Shown: positions 47,201-54,278 of the stretch, piece by piece
Layout: every line of letters starts with the position of its first letter
How positions within the stretch are numbered: position 1 is the first letter of the stretch
The notes under the pieces: generated by a model
Databases searched by the model: none
What the model was told of the DNA's origin: nothing
What the model saw: the letters and a program-made list of their open reading frames with translations, nothing else
Source: Roseivirga pacifica
Lineage (GTDB): Bacteria; Bacteroidota; Bacteroidia; Cytophagales; Cyclobacteriaceae
NCBI RefSeq assembly: GCF_900111145.1
Contig: NZ_FOIR01000001.1
Location: 1,557,501-1,621,500 of the forward strand
DNA length: 64,000 nucleotides
Direction of reading: 5' to 3'
Position numbers and translations under genes: made by a program

Positions 47201-49746
47201 ATTACTGTCACGGTAGCTGTTGCAGAAGCGGTGTTGCCGGCAGCATCGGTACCTGTTAGGGTTACTGTGTTGGCGCCAAGATCATTACAATTAAAGCTTG
47301 TTTTGTTAAGCTCAAGTGTTAGGCTGCAATTATCAGTAGAACCGTTGTTTACATCCTGAACGGAGATCAAGGCTTCACCATTGCTGTTCAAATAAACCGT
47401 TACATCCTGCGCTACTACGTTCGGAGCAATATTGTCAACTACCGTTACGGTGAACTCCTCAATTACTTCGTTTCCTGAAGCATCAGTTACCGTCAATGAA
47501 ACAGTGTTTGTACCTAAATCATCACAGTCGAATGCTGTTTGAGAAAGTACTTTAGAAGCGATACCGCAATTGTCGTTACTGCTGGTTTCAACATCCGAAA
47601 CTTCCAAAGTAGCGTTTCCGCTTGCGTCAAGGTTTAGGCTAACGTTTTGCACTGTTACTACCGGAGCAGTTTTGTCTTCAATAGTTACAGTCGAGGTAGC
47701 TATAGCCGTATTACCAGCAGCATCGGTTACAGTAATGGTTACCGTGTTTTCGCCAAGTTCTGCACAACCAAACTCCGTTTTGCTGATAGTAACATTAACA
47801 ACTGAGCAGTTGTCTGAAAGTGTCTCTACCACATCATTCTGCGAGATGGTCAATTCGCCATTGGCATCAAGGTAGCCAAGGAAGTCTTTAGCGGTAACAA
47901 TAGGGTTGATGTTGTCTTTTACAGTAACTGTTGCTGAAGCACTTGCTGTGTTACCAGAGCCATCGGTTCCAGTTAGTGTTACTGTATTTGTGCCAAGGTC
48001 GTTGCAATCGAAAGCTAAATTATCAAGCGCTAAGCTAAGGCTACAGTTGTCAGAAGAGCCATTGTTAATGTCTTCTACTGTAATTGATGCATTACCGTTT
48101 TCATCTAGGTAAACTTCAATGTCCTGAGCGATTACTGTAGGAGCAATGTTGTCTTGAACCGTAATTGTAACAGTTTCAGAAGCTTCGTTTCCACTGCCAT
48201 CTTTAACTGTAAGTGTTACGGTATTGGTGCCTAGGTCATCGCAAGTAAATACCGTTTTAGAAAGCTCTTTTGAAACAATTGAGCAATTGTCTGAACTGCT
48301 TGTTTCAACGTTTTGTACCGTTAAAGTAGCGGTTCCGTTCTCATCAAGATTTAGCGTGTAATCTTGAGCGGTAACAACTGGAACAATTTCATCTACAATG
48401 GTCACAATTGCTGTTGCCTCTGTCGAATTTCCTTCACCGTCTGTTACGGTTACAGTTACAATGTTTTCGCCAATGTTATTACAGTCAAACTCTGTAATAT
48501 TTGCTTCTATGCCAGTGATTTTACAATTGTCTGCAGTGCATCCTTCGCCAGAATAGCTGTTTACTATAAAAGGAGAAGGAGCTCTGTAGATTCCTGTTGC
48601 AGGTACAATGTCGAAATCTTGATTGCTAGGAGAGAATCCTCCAAAGTCAAAGCCTCCAAAATCGAAACCACCGAATTCGAAACCGCCAAAATCGAAATCG
48701 CCTCCGTCATCATCATCGTCACTTTCTAGGTCAATTACCGCATCATCACAAACCACCAAAATATCCATTGGATCCAATGTTGCTTGGTTGTTGTCGTCTA
48801 GTGTAATTGTGATATTTTGAGTTACTACTTCAGGGCCCAGGTTATCAACTATAGTTATTGTTGCTTGGGCAGTAGATGTGTTGCCACTGTCATCAGTACC
48901 AATCAGCGATATTTGATTATCACCTAGGTCTTCACATGAAAAAACTGACTTAGAAAGCTCTAGGGTTAGGTTTCCACAAGGATCTATTGAATTGTCATCA
49001 ACCATTTCTGGTGTAATGATCGCGTTGCCATCAGCTCCTAGTTCAATTGTAAGGTTGTTTGCATAAACCTGAGGAGCCTGATTGTCTTTAATTGTAACAA
49101 TGGCAGTTGCCGATGTTTTATTACCACTATGATCGGTAACAGTAACTGTTACTAGGTTTTGTCCAGCGTCATTACACGTAAAAGTTGACTTATCTAGTTT
49201 ATAGGTGGCTATTCCACAATTGTCGTAGGTACAGCTGGCCGATTCGAAAAGTGGGGCTTCATCTCCGTTTGGAGCGGCTTCAATAAATTGACTGTTGTTG
49301 CCATCTAATATCATCGATATTCCACCGCCACTACAGTTCATTCTTAGCACTTCTTGAGGCGTAATGGTTATACTGCCGTTCGTTATGTACTTGGTGATAT
49401 TACGCGTAACAACTACCGGGGCTAACTTATCTACAACCGAAACAGTTATTTGCTGAGTACAAATGTTTTCGCTTCCGTCTTTCGATGTAAGCGTTATGGT
49501 GTTTTCTCCAAGATCATCGCAAGAGAATAGTTGCTTATCTGCGGAAACGGTAACTCCTTCGGATAGTCCGAGGCAGTTATCAAATTGTGTGAGGTCTAGC
49601 GTAGAGAAGCCATTTTGATTCAACTCTAGTTGAACCGTGGTGGTTTGAGCTAGGATAGTATTGCTAGTCAGAATTACCAGACTTAGTGTTAACAATACCT
49701 TAAAGAAATATGCAGACCTCCGTGGGGAGAGTACATATGTGCGCAT
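41215..49746 (-). CDS. Giant surface protein: HYR-like repeats, anchor-A-like domain, Asp-rich linkers, T9SS sorting domain
   Basis: 2843 aa. Signal peptide (~12-33). About ten HYR/Ig-like repeats of ~80 residues (DNC...DLGxNTVTLTxTDxSGN) precede a choice-of-anchor A-like domain (~930-1265, containing EGAVALGGDLTINGNY), then about ten more repeats, an SprB-like repeat (~2150-2230) and a PKD-like domain. Two copies of a CQCEGKMKNFTVVY domain (~2387-2485, ~2580-2682) are each preceded by Asp-rich tracts. The C-terminal sorting domain (~2759-2843) begins AYPNPTKDYANITF and ends VETKKLLIKH. Likely an exported adhesin or matrix protein binding Ca2+ through the Asp runs (inference). Monocistronic; the ATG is at 49744-49746. 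Confidence 0.88.
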   Translation of the reverse strand: MRTYVLSPRRSAYFFKVLLTLSLVILTSNTILAQTTTVQLELNQNGFSTLDLTQFDNCLGLSEGVTVSADKQLFSCDDLGENTITLTSKDGSENICTQQITVSVVDKLAPVVVTRNITKYITNGSITITPQEVLRMNCSGGGISMILDGNNSQFIEAAPNGDEAPLFESASCTYDNCGIATYKLDKSTFTCNDAGQNLVTVTVTDHSGNKTSATAIVTIKDNQAPQVYANNLTIELGADGNAIITPEMVDDNSIDPCGNLTLELSKSVFSCEDLGDNQISLIGTDDSGNTSTAQATITIVDNLGPEVVTQNITITLDDNNQATLDPMDILVVCDDAVIDLESDDDDDGGDFDFGGFEFGGFDFGGFDFGGFSPSNQDFDIVPATGIYRAPSPFIVNSYSGEGCTADNCKITGIEANITEFDCNNIGENIVTVTVTDGEGNSTEATAIVTIVDEIVPVVTAQDYTLNLDENGTATLTVQNVETSSSDNCSIVSKELSKTVFTCDDLGTNTVTLTVKDGSGNEASETVTITVQDNIAPTVIAQDIEVYLDENGNASITVEDINNGSSDNCSLSLALDNLAFDCNDLGTNTVTLTGTDGSGNTASASATVTVKDNINPIVTAKDFLGYLDANGELTISQNDVVETLSDNCSVVNVTISKTEFGCAELGENTVTITVTDAAGNTAIATSTVTIEDKTAPVVTVQNVSLNLDASGNATLEVSDVETSSNDNCGIASKVLSQTAFDCDDLGTNTVSLTVTDASGNEVIEEFTVTVVDNIAPNVVAQDVTVYLNSNGEALISVQDVNNGSTDNCSLTLELNKTSFNCNDLGANTVTLTGTDAAGNTASATATVTVIDNIAPVIQTVQSLNVELGEDGTVTITQQQVVTSVGNDNCGSVNITISQTDFDCDDLGENTITVTATDSNGNTTTTQVDVFIIDPSTPVWTNPTSGGSTSVTNANPLSPALNFNVFIKEDVTFKSNETEGAVALGGDLTINGNYQVSTNSIGSFQVQNVPVTLVVGGKVNYTSGNSLQVNQNGYAKIGEQNGSKVWYQDMNGAYTTMRVTKNNNYNSNPRLHLQAHANQLGVSEQNNHIFEANVIDFDAAFTQFEASSEAMSQLANNANLTNPNGQPISNTNLPNQVKINLQDGLNVLNVTGSDLNNVSVFTFNNQPSANRILLINVDQPGSFYWNAYNTGGIGEHVAPYIIYNFHNTTYLQVQGNGSLIGSLFAPFAHINKTSHNNISGQIVGKSMMQASGENHMFAFNGEIAGETSGGETTEITQGSTVTKSVDEANCSYTVQGTEFTPGASDTFCSEVSLSYTLSGATTGTGTDLAGVAFNVGTTTVTWTATDGQNTTTFSFSVQVEDTTIPTAVGQDIIVNLDANGSASITAAQVNNGSSDNCGTPSLAIDKTNFTCADLGENTITLTATDASGNEASTTVTVTIVDDIKPTVIAQDIEVYLDENGNASIAVEDINNGSSDNCNLSLTLDNLAFDCADLGTNTITLTGTDGSGNTASATATVTVKDSINPIVTAKDFLGYLDANGELTISQNDVVDALLDNCSVANVTISKTEFGCAELGENTVTITVTDAAGNTATATSTVTVEDKTAPVVIVQNVSLNLDASGNATLEVSDVETSSTDNCGIASKVLSQTAFDCDDLGTNTVSLTVTDASGNEVIEEFTVTMVDNIAPNVVAQDVTVYLNSNGEALISVQDVNNGSTDNCSLTLELNKTSFDCSDLGTNTVLLTGTDASGNSAAASAIVTVVDAINPVVTAKDFLGYLDANGELTISQNDVVDVLSDNCSVANVAISKTEFACAELGANTVTITVTDAAGNTATATSTVTIEDKTAPVVTVQNVSLNLDASGNATLEVSDVETSSTDNCGIASKVLSQATFDCDDLGTNTVSLTVTDASGNEVIEEFTVTVVDNIAPNVVAQDVTVYLNSNGEALISVQDVNNGSTDNCSLTLELNKTSFNCNDIGTNTVLLTGTDASGNSAAASAVVTVVDAIDPVVTAKDFLGYLDANGELTISQNDVVDALSDNCSVANVTISKTEFGCAELGENTVTITVTDAAGNTATATSTVTIADNIAPSLSSMPTNITVQATNGCSAIANWTTPQVSDNCSATITSDYTSGQSFNVGTTTVTYTATDVAGNTSTASFNVTVLASPITVTLSPNEQSNGYNVSCYGASDGSITATVTGGCGSYSYVWSNGTTGSSVSNLSAGTYSLTVTDGQGNTKSATVNVTQPDVLAVNTSMTPVAPGGNGAEDHVIYLGYGQQSVTLSANATGGSGNYNYTWSPNQAMGCVDGNTVEVAPLVTTTYSVLVTDAMGCTATKDITVTVIDVRCTDNDNGDDDDDDHGDDDDDHGDDDDDDSHDSDDDHYDDDDDDGGYPGGGSGSDQDCQCEGKMKNFTVVYNGYSGATVKAYNKKKNTVIKTFYNVQNGQSLKVEGFDHKGRLDSKTYLKVGNSYTEIHTSCSIDILGETYGPFKVMEYTDGEGVTCQDPGLSDFNDSDNGSHNDDDDDDSGNHDSDDDDDDRDDDDDDKGKDKSKKDSGNSYDFDHSNGYKNISTSSSNRSYGMSAVSNSQSTSSDCQCEGKMKNFTVVYRGTSGVTVKVFNKKKDTIIKTFYNVQNGQELKVEGFDHKGRLDSKTYLKVGNDYTEIHTSCSINILGETYGDYKVIEYTDGEGYTCSLSTSEPNECGLTLTQWSGNVTICYNGQAMCVEQTQVDLYLSQGATLGSCGDGNSAKNTGKLVSNIGGEVTSPLPAIEIDIDAYPNPTKDYANITFSTNTTANANVAVYDTRGMIVGKLFEGTAEKGETYKVEFNGSNVINGVYLIRVNLGNHVETKKLLIKH
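42145..42235. repeat. GAT/GAC microsatellite (Asp run 2)
   Basis: On the plus strand a run of CATCATCATC-type triplets encodes a DDDDD-rich linker in the giant protein (residues ~2504-2534). Simple-sequence DNA like this is prone to slippage in whole codons. Confidence 0.85.
42605..42735. repeat. GAT/GAC microsatellite (Asp run 1)
   Basis: A second CATCATCGTC-type tract encodes the linker DDDDDDHGDDDDDHG... (residues ~2339-2382). Composed almost wholly of Asp, His and Ser codons. Confidence 0.85.
43500..45200. repeat. Tandem 717-bp super-repeats inside the giant gene
   Basis: Blocks of three HYR-like domains (239 aa, 717 bp) recur with only scattered substitutions; for example AAGTTCGAGTGTTAGGCTGC occurs at 43870 and again 717 bp later at 44587. 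A related array without the strict period lies at about 47200-48430. Recent duplication or gene conversion is implied. Confidence 0.9.
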
Positions 49747-50000
49747 AGTATTACAGTGTTTTGGTTAAAGGCTCAGTTGGTCGTTGGTCGATCCTCCTAT
49801 CGTTCTAAACAGCTCTACAACAGCTTTTTACCATGCACATATCCTCCTCGGCAGAGTTATGTTTAGGCGATAGATTGGTGAAAGTGCACGAATATACAAA
49901 AATCTGCATTTCACATACATTAAAACGAAATTTATTTAACCATAAACACCTGTATTTCAAGCTGATTTTACAAAATCAGGTGTTTCTACGCAGTGGGTTT
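49747..50000. other. Gap upstream of the giant gene
   Basis: 254 bp with no gene. It presumably carries the promoter of the giant gene. I see no clear box or terminator. Confidence 0.5.
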
Positions 50001-51320
50001 TTAGTCTTGAGAACGCTCAATAAGGCGGTTGTCGATCTGTTTTGCGGTTTTTGCACCTAGTTTTTTGATGTTTTCCGCACGGTTTACAAGGTTTCCTCTA
50101 CCTTCCGTGAGTTTTTTCATGGATTCTTGATATACTTTCTGCGATTGAGATAGGTGTTTTCCCAAATTGAGTAAGTCTTCGGTGAATGACTGAAATTTAT
50201 CGTAAAGGGCACCGCTTTGGCGTGCAATTTCCAGTGCATTCTTGTTTTGGTACTCTTGCTTCCATATAGAAGAGATAGTGCGCAAAGTTGCAATAAGTGT
50301 GGTTGGACTTACTATTACTATGTTTTTAGCATAGGCTTCGTTAAATAGCTCTGGATCGTGCTGAACAGCGAGTGTAAATGCCGGTTCAATTGGAATAAAG
50401 AGCAAAACAAAGTCAAGTCCTTCTAAGCCATACAGGTTTTGATAACTCTTTTCGCTTAGCCCTTTTACATGTGCTTTTATGGAGTTGATATGAAGTTTGA
50501 GTTGTGCTAGTTGGTCGCCTTGATCCTCTAGGTTAGCAAAGCGCTCATAGGCAACCAGCGAAACTTTACTATCTATAATAATGTGCTTGTTATCGGGTAG
50601 GTGTACCACTACATCAGGCTGATAGCGCTTGCCATCTTCTCCTGTTTCCGAAACTTGCGTTTCATACTCCCTGCCTTTTTCAAGTCCTGACTTTTCAAGA
50701 ATTCTTTCCAGAATTACTTCGCCCCAGTTACCCTGAGTTTTGGTATCTCCTTTTAGTGCTTTTGTTAGGTTTTCGGCTTCTTTGGTAATTTGTTTGTTTA
50801 ACTCACTAAGGTTTTTGATTTGCTGTACCAGTCCAGCATTTCGCTCGGCATCTTCCTTATTAGAGTCTTCTACTTTTTTCTGGAACTCACCTATTCGCTC
50901 TTTTAGCGGTCCTAATACTTCGGTGAGGTTAACTTTGTTTTGCTCGGCAAATTTTTTCCCTTTCTCTTCAAAAATCTCGTTTGCCAGCAGTTTGAATTCT
51001 TTGGTGAATTTATCGTTAAGTTGCTCAATTTCAGTTTTTTGCTCTTCCAGTCTTTGTTTTAAGTTATGGTGGTCGGCATTTAAGCTGGCTAAATCATTGC
51101 TTAGTTTTACGGCTTTTTCTCTCTCGCTATTCAGTTGTGGTTTTAACTCGCTTATCTCATTATTGAGTAGCTTGTTTTTTTCCTGCTCAAGAGACAATTG
51201 GTTGTTAAGTTGGTTTAACTCTGGCTCGTGGTCGACTTGCTCCTTGCCTTTAACACGCCCAATTAACCAACCAATGATTGCCCCTAAAATTACTCCAGAA
51301 AAAAGCCAAACGAATTCCAT
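50001..51320 (-). CDS. rmuC: DNA recombination protein RmuC
   Basis: 439 aa from the ATG at 51318-51320 (a GTG/ATG a few codons upstream is possible). One N-terminal membrane segment (FVWLFSGVILGAIIGWLIGR), a long coiled coil (~25-150) and the RmuC core with LTKALKGDTKTQGNWGEVILERILEKSGL and IIIDSKVSLVAYERF, a PD-(D/E)XK-type nuclease-like region. Implicated in limiting inversions at short repeats. Identification is firm. Confidence 0.93.
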   Translation of the reverse strand: MEFVWLFSGVILGAIIGWLIGRVKGKEQVDHEPELNQLNNQLSLEQEKNKLLNNEISELKPQLNSEREKAVKLSNDLASLNADHHNLKQRLEEQKTEIEQLNDKFTKEFKLLANEIFEEKGKKFAEQNKVNLTEVLGPLKERIGEFQKKVEDSNKEDAERNAGLVQQIKNLSELNKQITKEAENLTKALKGDTKTQGNWGEVILERILEKSGLEKGREYETQVSETGEDGKRYQPDVVVHLPDNKHIIIDSKVSLVAYERFANLEDQGDQLAQLKLHINSIKAHVKGLSEKSYQNLYGLEGLDFVLLFIPIEPAFTLAVQHDPELFNEAYAKNIVIVSPTTLIATLRTISSIWKQEYQNKNALEIARQSGALYDKFQSFTEDLLNLGKHLSQSQKVYQESMKKLTEGRGNLVNRAENIKKLGAKTAKQIDNRLIERSQD

Positions 51321-51378
51321 ATACTTGATTTTCCACAAATATATCGCATTGATTTTAGCTTGAAAGGCTTAATGTGCT

Positions 51379-51924
51379 TTAAGCGAAGCGCACTTTGTTT
51401 TTGTGTAAGGCTGTATTGGCCAGATAACCTTGTTTGTCAAGGTGTTCCATTAGGTGTGGTTTGATTGTTAAATTCAGTGCATCGTAGTTGTTTAGTGTGC
51501 ACCAAGGTGAGATGTTTAGTTCTAGATAATTCGCGCTGAGTTTACCTGCCTTAATTTTTGGCGTAGGTGTTTTTAGAATGTGGGGGGACTGAGCCAAAAA
51601 GTCCATAATGGTTTGCTTTACGGCAGCCATGTCACTTTGGTAGTTCACCTGTACTTTCAGGTCAAGCTGTACAATATTTTTAGCCGTGAGATTGTGGAAA
51701 GGCCCGGTATAAAAAACGGTGTTGTTTAGTTCGATTTCTTTGCCATCTATTGAGGCAAGCGTGGTTTTTCTTATTCCTCGGGATTTAACTGCTCCGAGTT
51801 TTCCTCGAACCTCTAAAAAGTCGCCATGTTTGAAAGGCTTAAATACCTTGAGGACCATGCCGCAAATAGCATTCGATAGCGGGTGAATTAAGCGCTTTAT
51901 ATTAGTGGGTACTTTTTCTAACAT
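51379..51924 (-). CDS. Minimal MscS-like protein lacking the usual leading helices
   Basis: 181 aa. Residues ~14-31 (HPLSNAICGMVLKVFKPF) match the pore helix of MscS, followed by the beta domain (KHGDFLEVRGKLGAVKSRGIRKTTLASIDGKEIELNN) and a C-terminal alpha/beta domain. The first two or more membrane helices of an ordinary MscS are absent, and no frame upstream supplies them. It may be a natural short form, assemble with a full-length MscS, or be a remnant. Confidence 0.7.
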   Translation of the reverse strand: MLEKVPTNIKRLIHPLSNAICGMVLKVFKPFKHGDFLEVRGKLGAVKSRGIRKTTLASIDGKEIELNNTVFYTGPFHNLTAKNIVQLDLKVQVNYQSDMAAVKQTIMDFLAQSPHILKTPTPKIKAGKLSANYLELNISPWCTLNNYDALNLTIKPHLMEHLDKQGYLANTALHKNKVRFA

Positions 51925-52067
51925 AGAGTTGGTGGTTGGTGCTGATTAGCATCAATCAGCATACCAATTACGTTATTTTGTGTGTAAACCCTACTTAAAT
52001 GCGTATTGTTCTAATATTAATTTTCTTCAAGCTCCCAGCTTGGGACTTTTTAAGTCGGAATTGGGAC

Positions 52068-52481
52068 TTAATCAATTGTAGCAATACACTTCAGTTCAAT
52101 GGCGATAGGGGTAGGTAATTTGTTGATTTCTACCGTTGTTCTACAGGGCTGATTGTCTTTGAAGTATTCAGCATAGATGGCATTATAAGTTTTGAAATCT
52201 GCATCCATGTTGGTGAGAAAAACAGTTACATCAACCAGTTTGTCCCAGCTACTGCCAGATGCTTCTAGAATCAGGCGTACATTTTTAAACACAGAATGAC
52301 ATTGTTCGGCAATATTGTAAGAGGTAATGTTGCCATGCTCGTCTAATTCAACACCAGGAATTTTCTTAGTACCTCTTTCCCTTGGTCCAACACCCGAAAG
52401 GAAAAGCAGGTTGCCTACTTTGCGAGCATGAGGATACAAACCAACTGGTTCTGGAGCTTTTTCGCTGTTAAATTTTTCCAT
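52068..52481 (-). CDS. RidA-family deaminase-like protein
   Basis: 137 aa. The RidA fold is clear in LLFLSGVGPRERG, NIAEQCHSVFKNVRLILEASGSSWDKLVDVTVFLTNM and the active-site pair Arg114 (QPCRTTVEI) and Glu129 (PIAIELKCIA). The extended SGVGPR...PGVELDEHGNI loop resembles 2-aminomuconate deaminases, so imine or enamine hydrolysis is likely; substrate unknown. Last gene of a tight operon after a GNAT gene (stop and start abut). Confidence 0.88.
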   Translation of the reverse strand: MEKFNSEKAPEPVGLYPHARKVGNLLFLSGVGPRERGTKKIPGVELDEHGNITSYNIAEQCHSVFKNVRLILEASGSSWDKLVDVTVFLTNMDADFKTYNAIYAEYFKDNQPCRTTVEINKLPTPIAIELKCIATID

Positions 52482-52919
52482 CTAAAAATGCTTAATTAAC
52501 TCTATTCTGTAGTTCTCCAATTCGTCTTGTGGTTTTACATTATAAATGCTAAAACCGTTATTCAGAGCAAACTGAAGCATGTTTTTGTGCCTGTTAAGTG
52601 TTTTGAATTTAATGCAGGCATACCCCTTTTCTTTCACCCATTTTTCTTGGGCTTGGGCTAGTTTTTTGGCGATTCCTAAATTCCTGTAATCAGGAAGTAC
52701 ACCACCGAGCCAGCTGTAGAACGATCCGTCTTTAAAGCGATCGTAGCCAAGCTTGCAGCCAACCGGTTGACCGTCTACAGAAGCAACCAAAATAAGATGG
52801 TCTGTAGTTTTGATTTTGGAGTTGTAGTACTCCAATTCAAACATGGGGTCGAACTCTGGTAAGTCGCTGAGCACCTTAATGGCAACACGCATATCGGCCG
52901 GCTCGATGGTGATTTTCAT
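52482..52919 (-). CDS. GNAT family N-acetyltransferase
   Basis: 145 aa. The acetyl-CoA motif is seen in GGVLPDYRNLGIAKKLAQAQEKWVKEKGY (R-x2-G-I-A/G variant of Q/RxxGxG/A), with a final NNGFSIYNV strand. The substrate is unknown. Sits between pepP (1-bp gap upstream) and the RidA gene (no gap), strongly suggesting co-translation. Confidence 0.88.
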   Translation of the reverse strand: MKITIEPADMRVAIKVLSDLPEFDPMFELEYYNSKIKTTDHLILVASVDGQPVGCKLGYDRFKDGSFYSWLGGVLPDYRNLGIAKKLAQAQEKWVKEKGYACIKFKTLNRHKNMLQFALNNGFSIYNVKPQDELENYRIELIKHF

Positions 52920-52920
52920 C

Positions 52921-54213
52921 TTATGAATTCATGATTGATTCAATCTCTTCAGCCTCTAATGGAATGTTGCCCATTAGGTTGAATTGACCGTCTTCAGTGA
53001 TTAGCATATCATCTTCCAAACGAATACCAATGCCCTCGTTCGGAATGTAAATTCCTGGCTCAACAGTGAAAACCATGCCCGGAGTAAACTCTGTGTAAAT
53101 GCTTGCCACATCGTGCACATCTAGCCCAATATGGTGCGAAGTACCATGCATAAAGTACTTTTTGTAAGCTGGCCAATCAGGGTTTTCGTTTTTTACATCT
53201 GTTTGGTCAAGCAGGCCAAGACCAATCAGTTCACTGGTCATTATTTTGCCCACTTCTTTGTGGAATTCAGGAATGCGGTTGCCTGGGGTAAGCATGGCGG
53301 TAGCTTCTTTCTTTACGCGGAGCACAGCATCATAAACTTCTCTTTGGCGCTTGTTGAATTTGCCGTTTACTGGAATGGTACGGGTCATATCGGCATTGTA
53401 GTTGCCATATTCGGCACCTACGTCCATAAGAATAAGGTCGCCATCTTTACAGCTGTCGGCATTTTCAATATAGTGCAATACACAGGCATTGCCACCATTT
53501 GCTATAATTGGTGTATAGGCAAATCCTTTGGATCTGTTGCGAATGAATTCGTGCAGGAGTTCTGCTTCGATTTCGTATTCCATTACCCCTGGCTTCACAA
53601 ATTTTAAAACTCTGCGGAATGCCTTTTCGGTAATGTCGCAAGCTACCTGCATCATTTCGATTTCGCGCTTCTCCTTTTTGGTGCGCAAATCATAAATGAT
53701 TGGTGCTAGGCGCTCATACTCGTAATTTGGGTAGGTAGCATGGCACCACTTGTTAAATCGGTCGGTGCGGGTTTCTACCTCGGTGCTGTTTCTAATGTGC
53801 TCGTTTTGGTAGAGGTAAATGTTTTCAGTTTCGGCAAGTATGGTATTGAAAGTTTGCTCGAAGTTTTCTTTCCAAAGCACGGTTTGGACACCAGACTCTT
53901 CAGTGGCTTCTTCTTTGGTGTATTTGTGGCCTTCCCATACGGCAATGTGCTCGTTGGTTTCTCGCACAAAAAGTACTTCTCTGAACTTAGGGTCAGGGAA
54001 GTCAGGGGCGATTACCAAAATAGACTCTTCTTGGTCTATACCAGAAAGGTAGAGCATGTTGCTGTTTTGGCGGAAAGCCATGGTGCCATCTGCATTGGTT
54101 GGCATAATGTCGTTTGAGCAGACCACCACCACAGAATTGGGCTTGAGTTTGGCTGCAAGTTTTTCGCGATTGCGAATGAATAGATCTTTACCGATTGCTT
54201 CGTATTTATGCAT
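52921..54213 (-). CDS. pepP: Cytoplasmic Xaa-Pro aminopeptidase (M24B)
   Basis: 430 aa, no signal peptide. AMP_N domain (~1-150) and catalytic domain with metal ligands DVGAEYGNYNADMTRTIP, HHIGLDVHD, VEPGIYIP and RLEDDMLIT. Closest in architecture to PepP of E. coli. It is a paralogue of the secreted enzyme at 27516. First gene of the pepP-GNAT-RidA operon. Confidence 0.94.
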   Translation of the reverse strand: MHKYEAIGKDLFIRNREKLAAKLKPNSVVVVCSNDIMPTNADGTMAFRQNSNMLYLSGIDQEESILVIAPDFPDPKFREVLFVRETNEHIAVWEGHKYTKEEATEESGVQTVLWKENFEQTFNTILAETENIYLYQNEHIRNSTEVETRTDRFNKWCHATYPNYEYERLAPIIYDLRTKKEKREIEMMQVACDITEKAFRRVLKFVKPGVMEYEIEAELLHEFIRNRSKGFAYTPIIANGGNACVLHYIENADSCKDGDLILMDVGAEYGNYNADMTRTIPVNGKFNKRQREVYDAVLRVKKEATAMLTPGNRIPEFHKEVGKIMTSELIGLGLLDQTDVKNENPDWPAYKKYFMHGTSHHIGLDVHDVASIYTEFTPGMVFTVEPGIYIPNEGIGIRLEDDMLITEDGQFNLMGNIPLEAEEIESIMNS

Positions 54214-54278
54214 AGGTTTTTTGTTTATGCGCCTAAGTTAATCAGTAAAAGTACAGGAATGAAAAGCCGCGGACAGAC

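Noticed and set aside
43481-47875. Series of long plus-strand frames (about 80-128 codons) opposite the giant gene
   Set aside because: They recur with the 717-bp repeat period and have the low-complexity V/A/S/T composition expected from reading the repeat backwards; no start context or family match.
41215-49746. CRISPR-like or tandem satellite array
   Set aside because: The repeats are coding, in frame, hundreds of bases long and diverge at synonymous and non-synonymous sites; no spacers.
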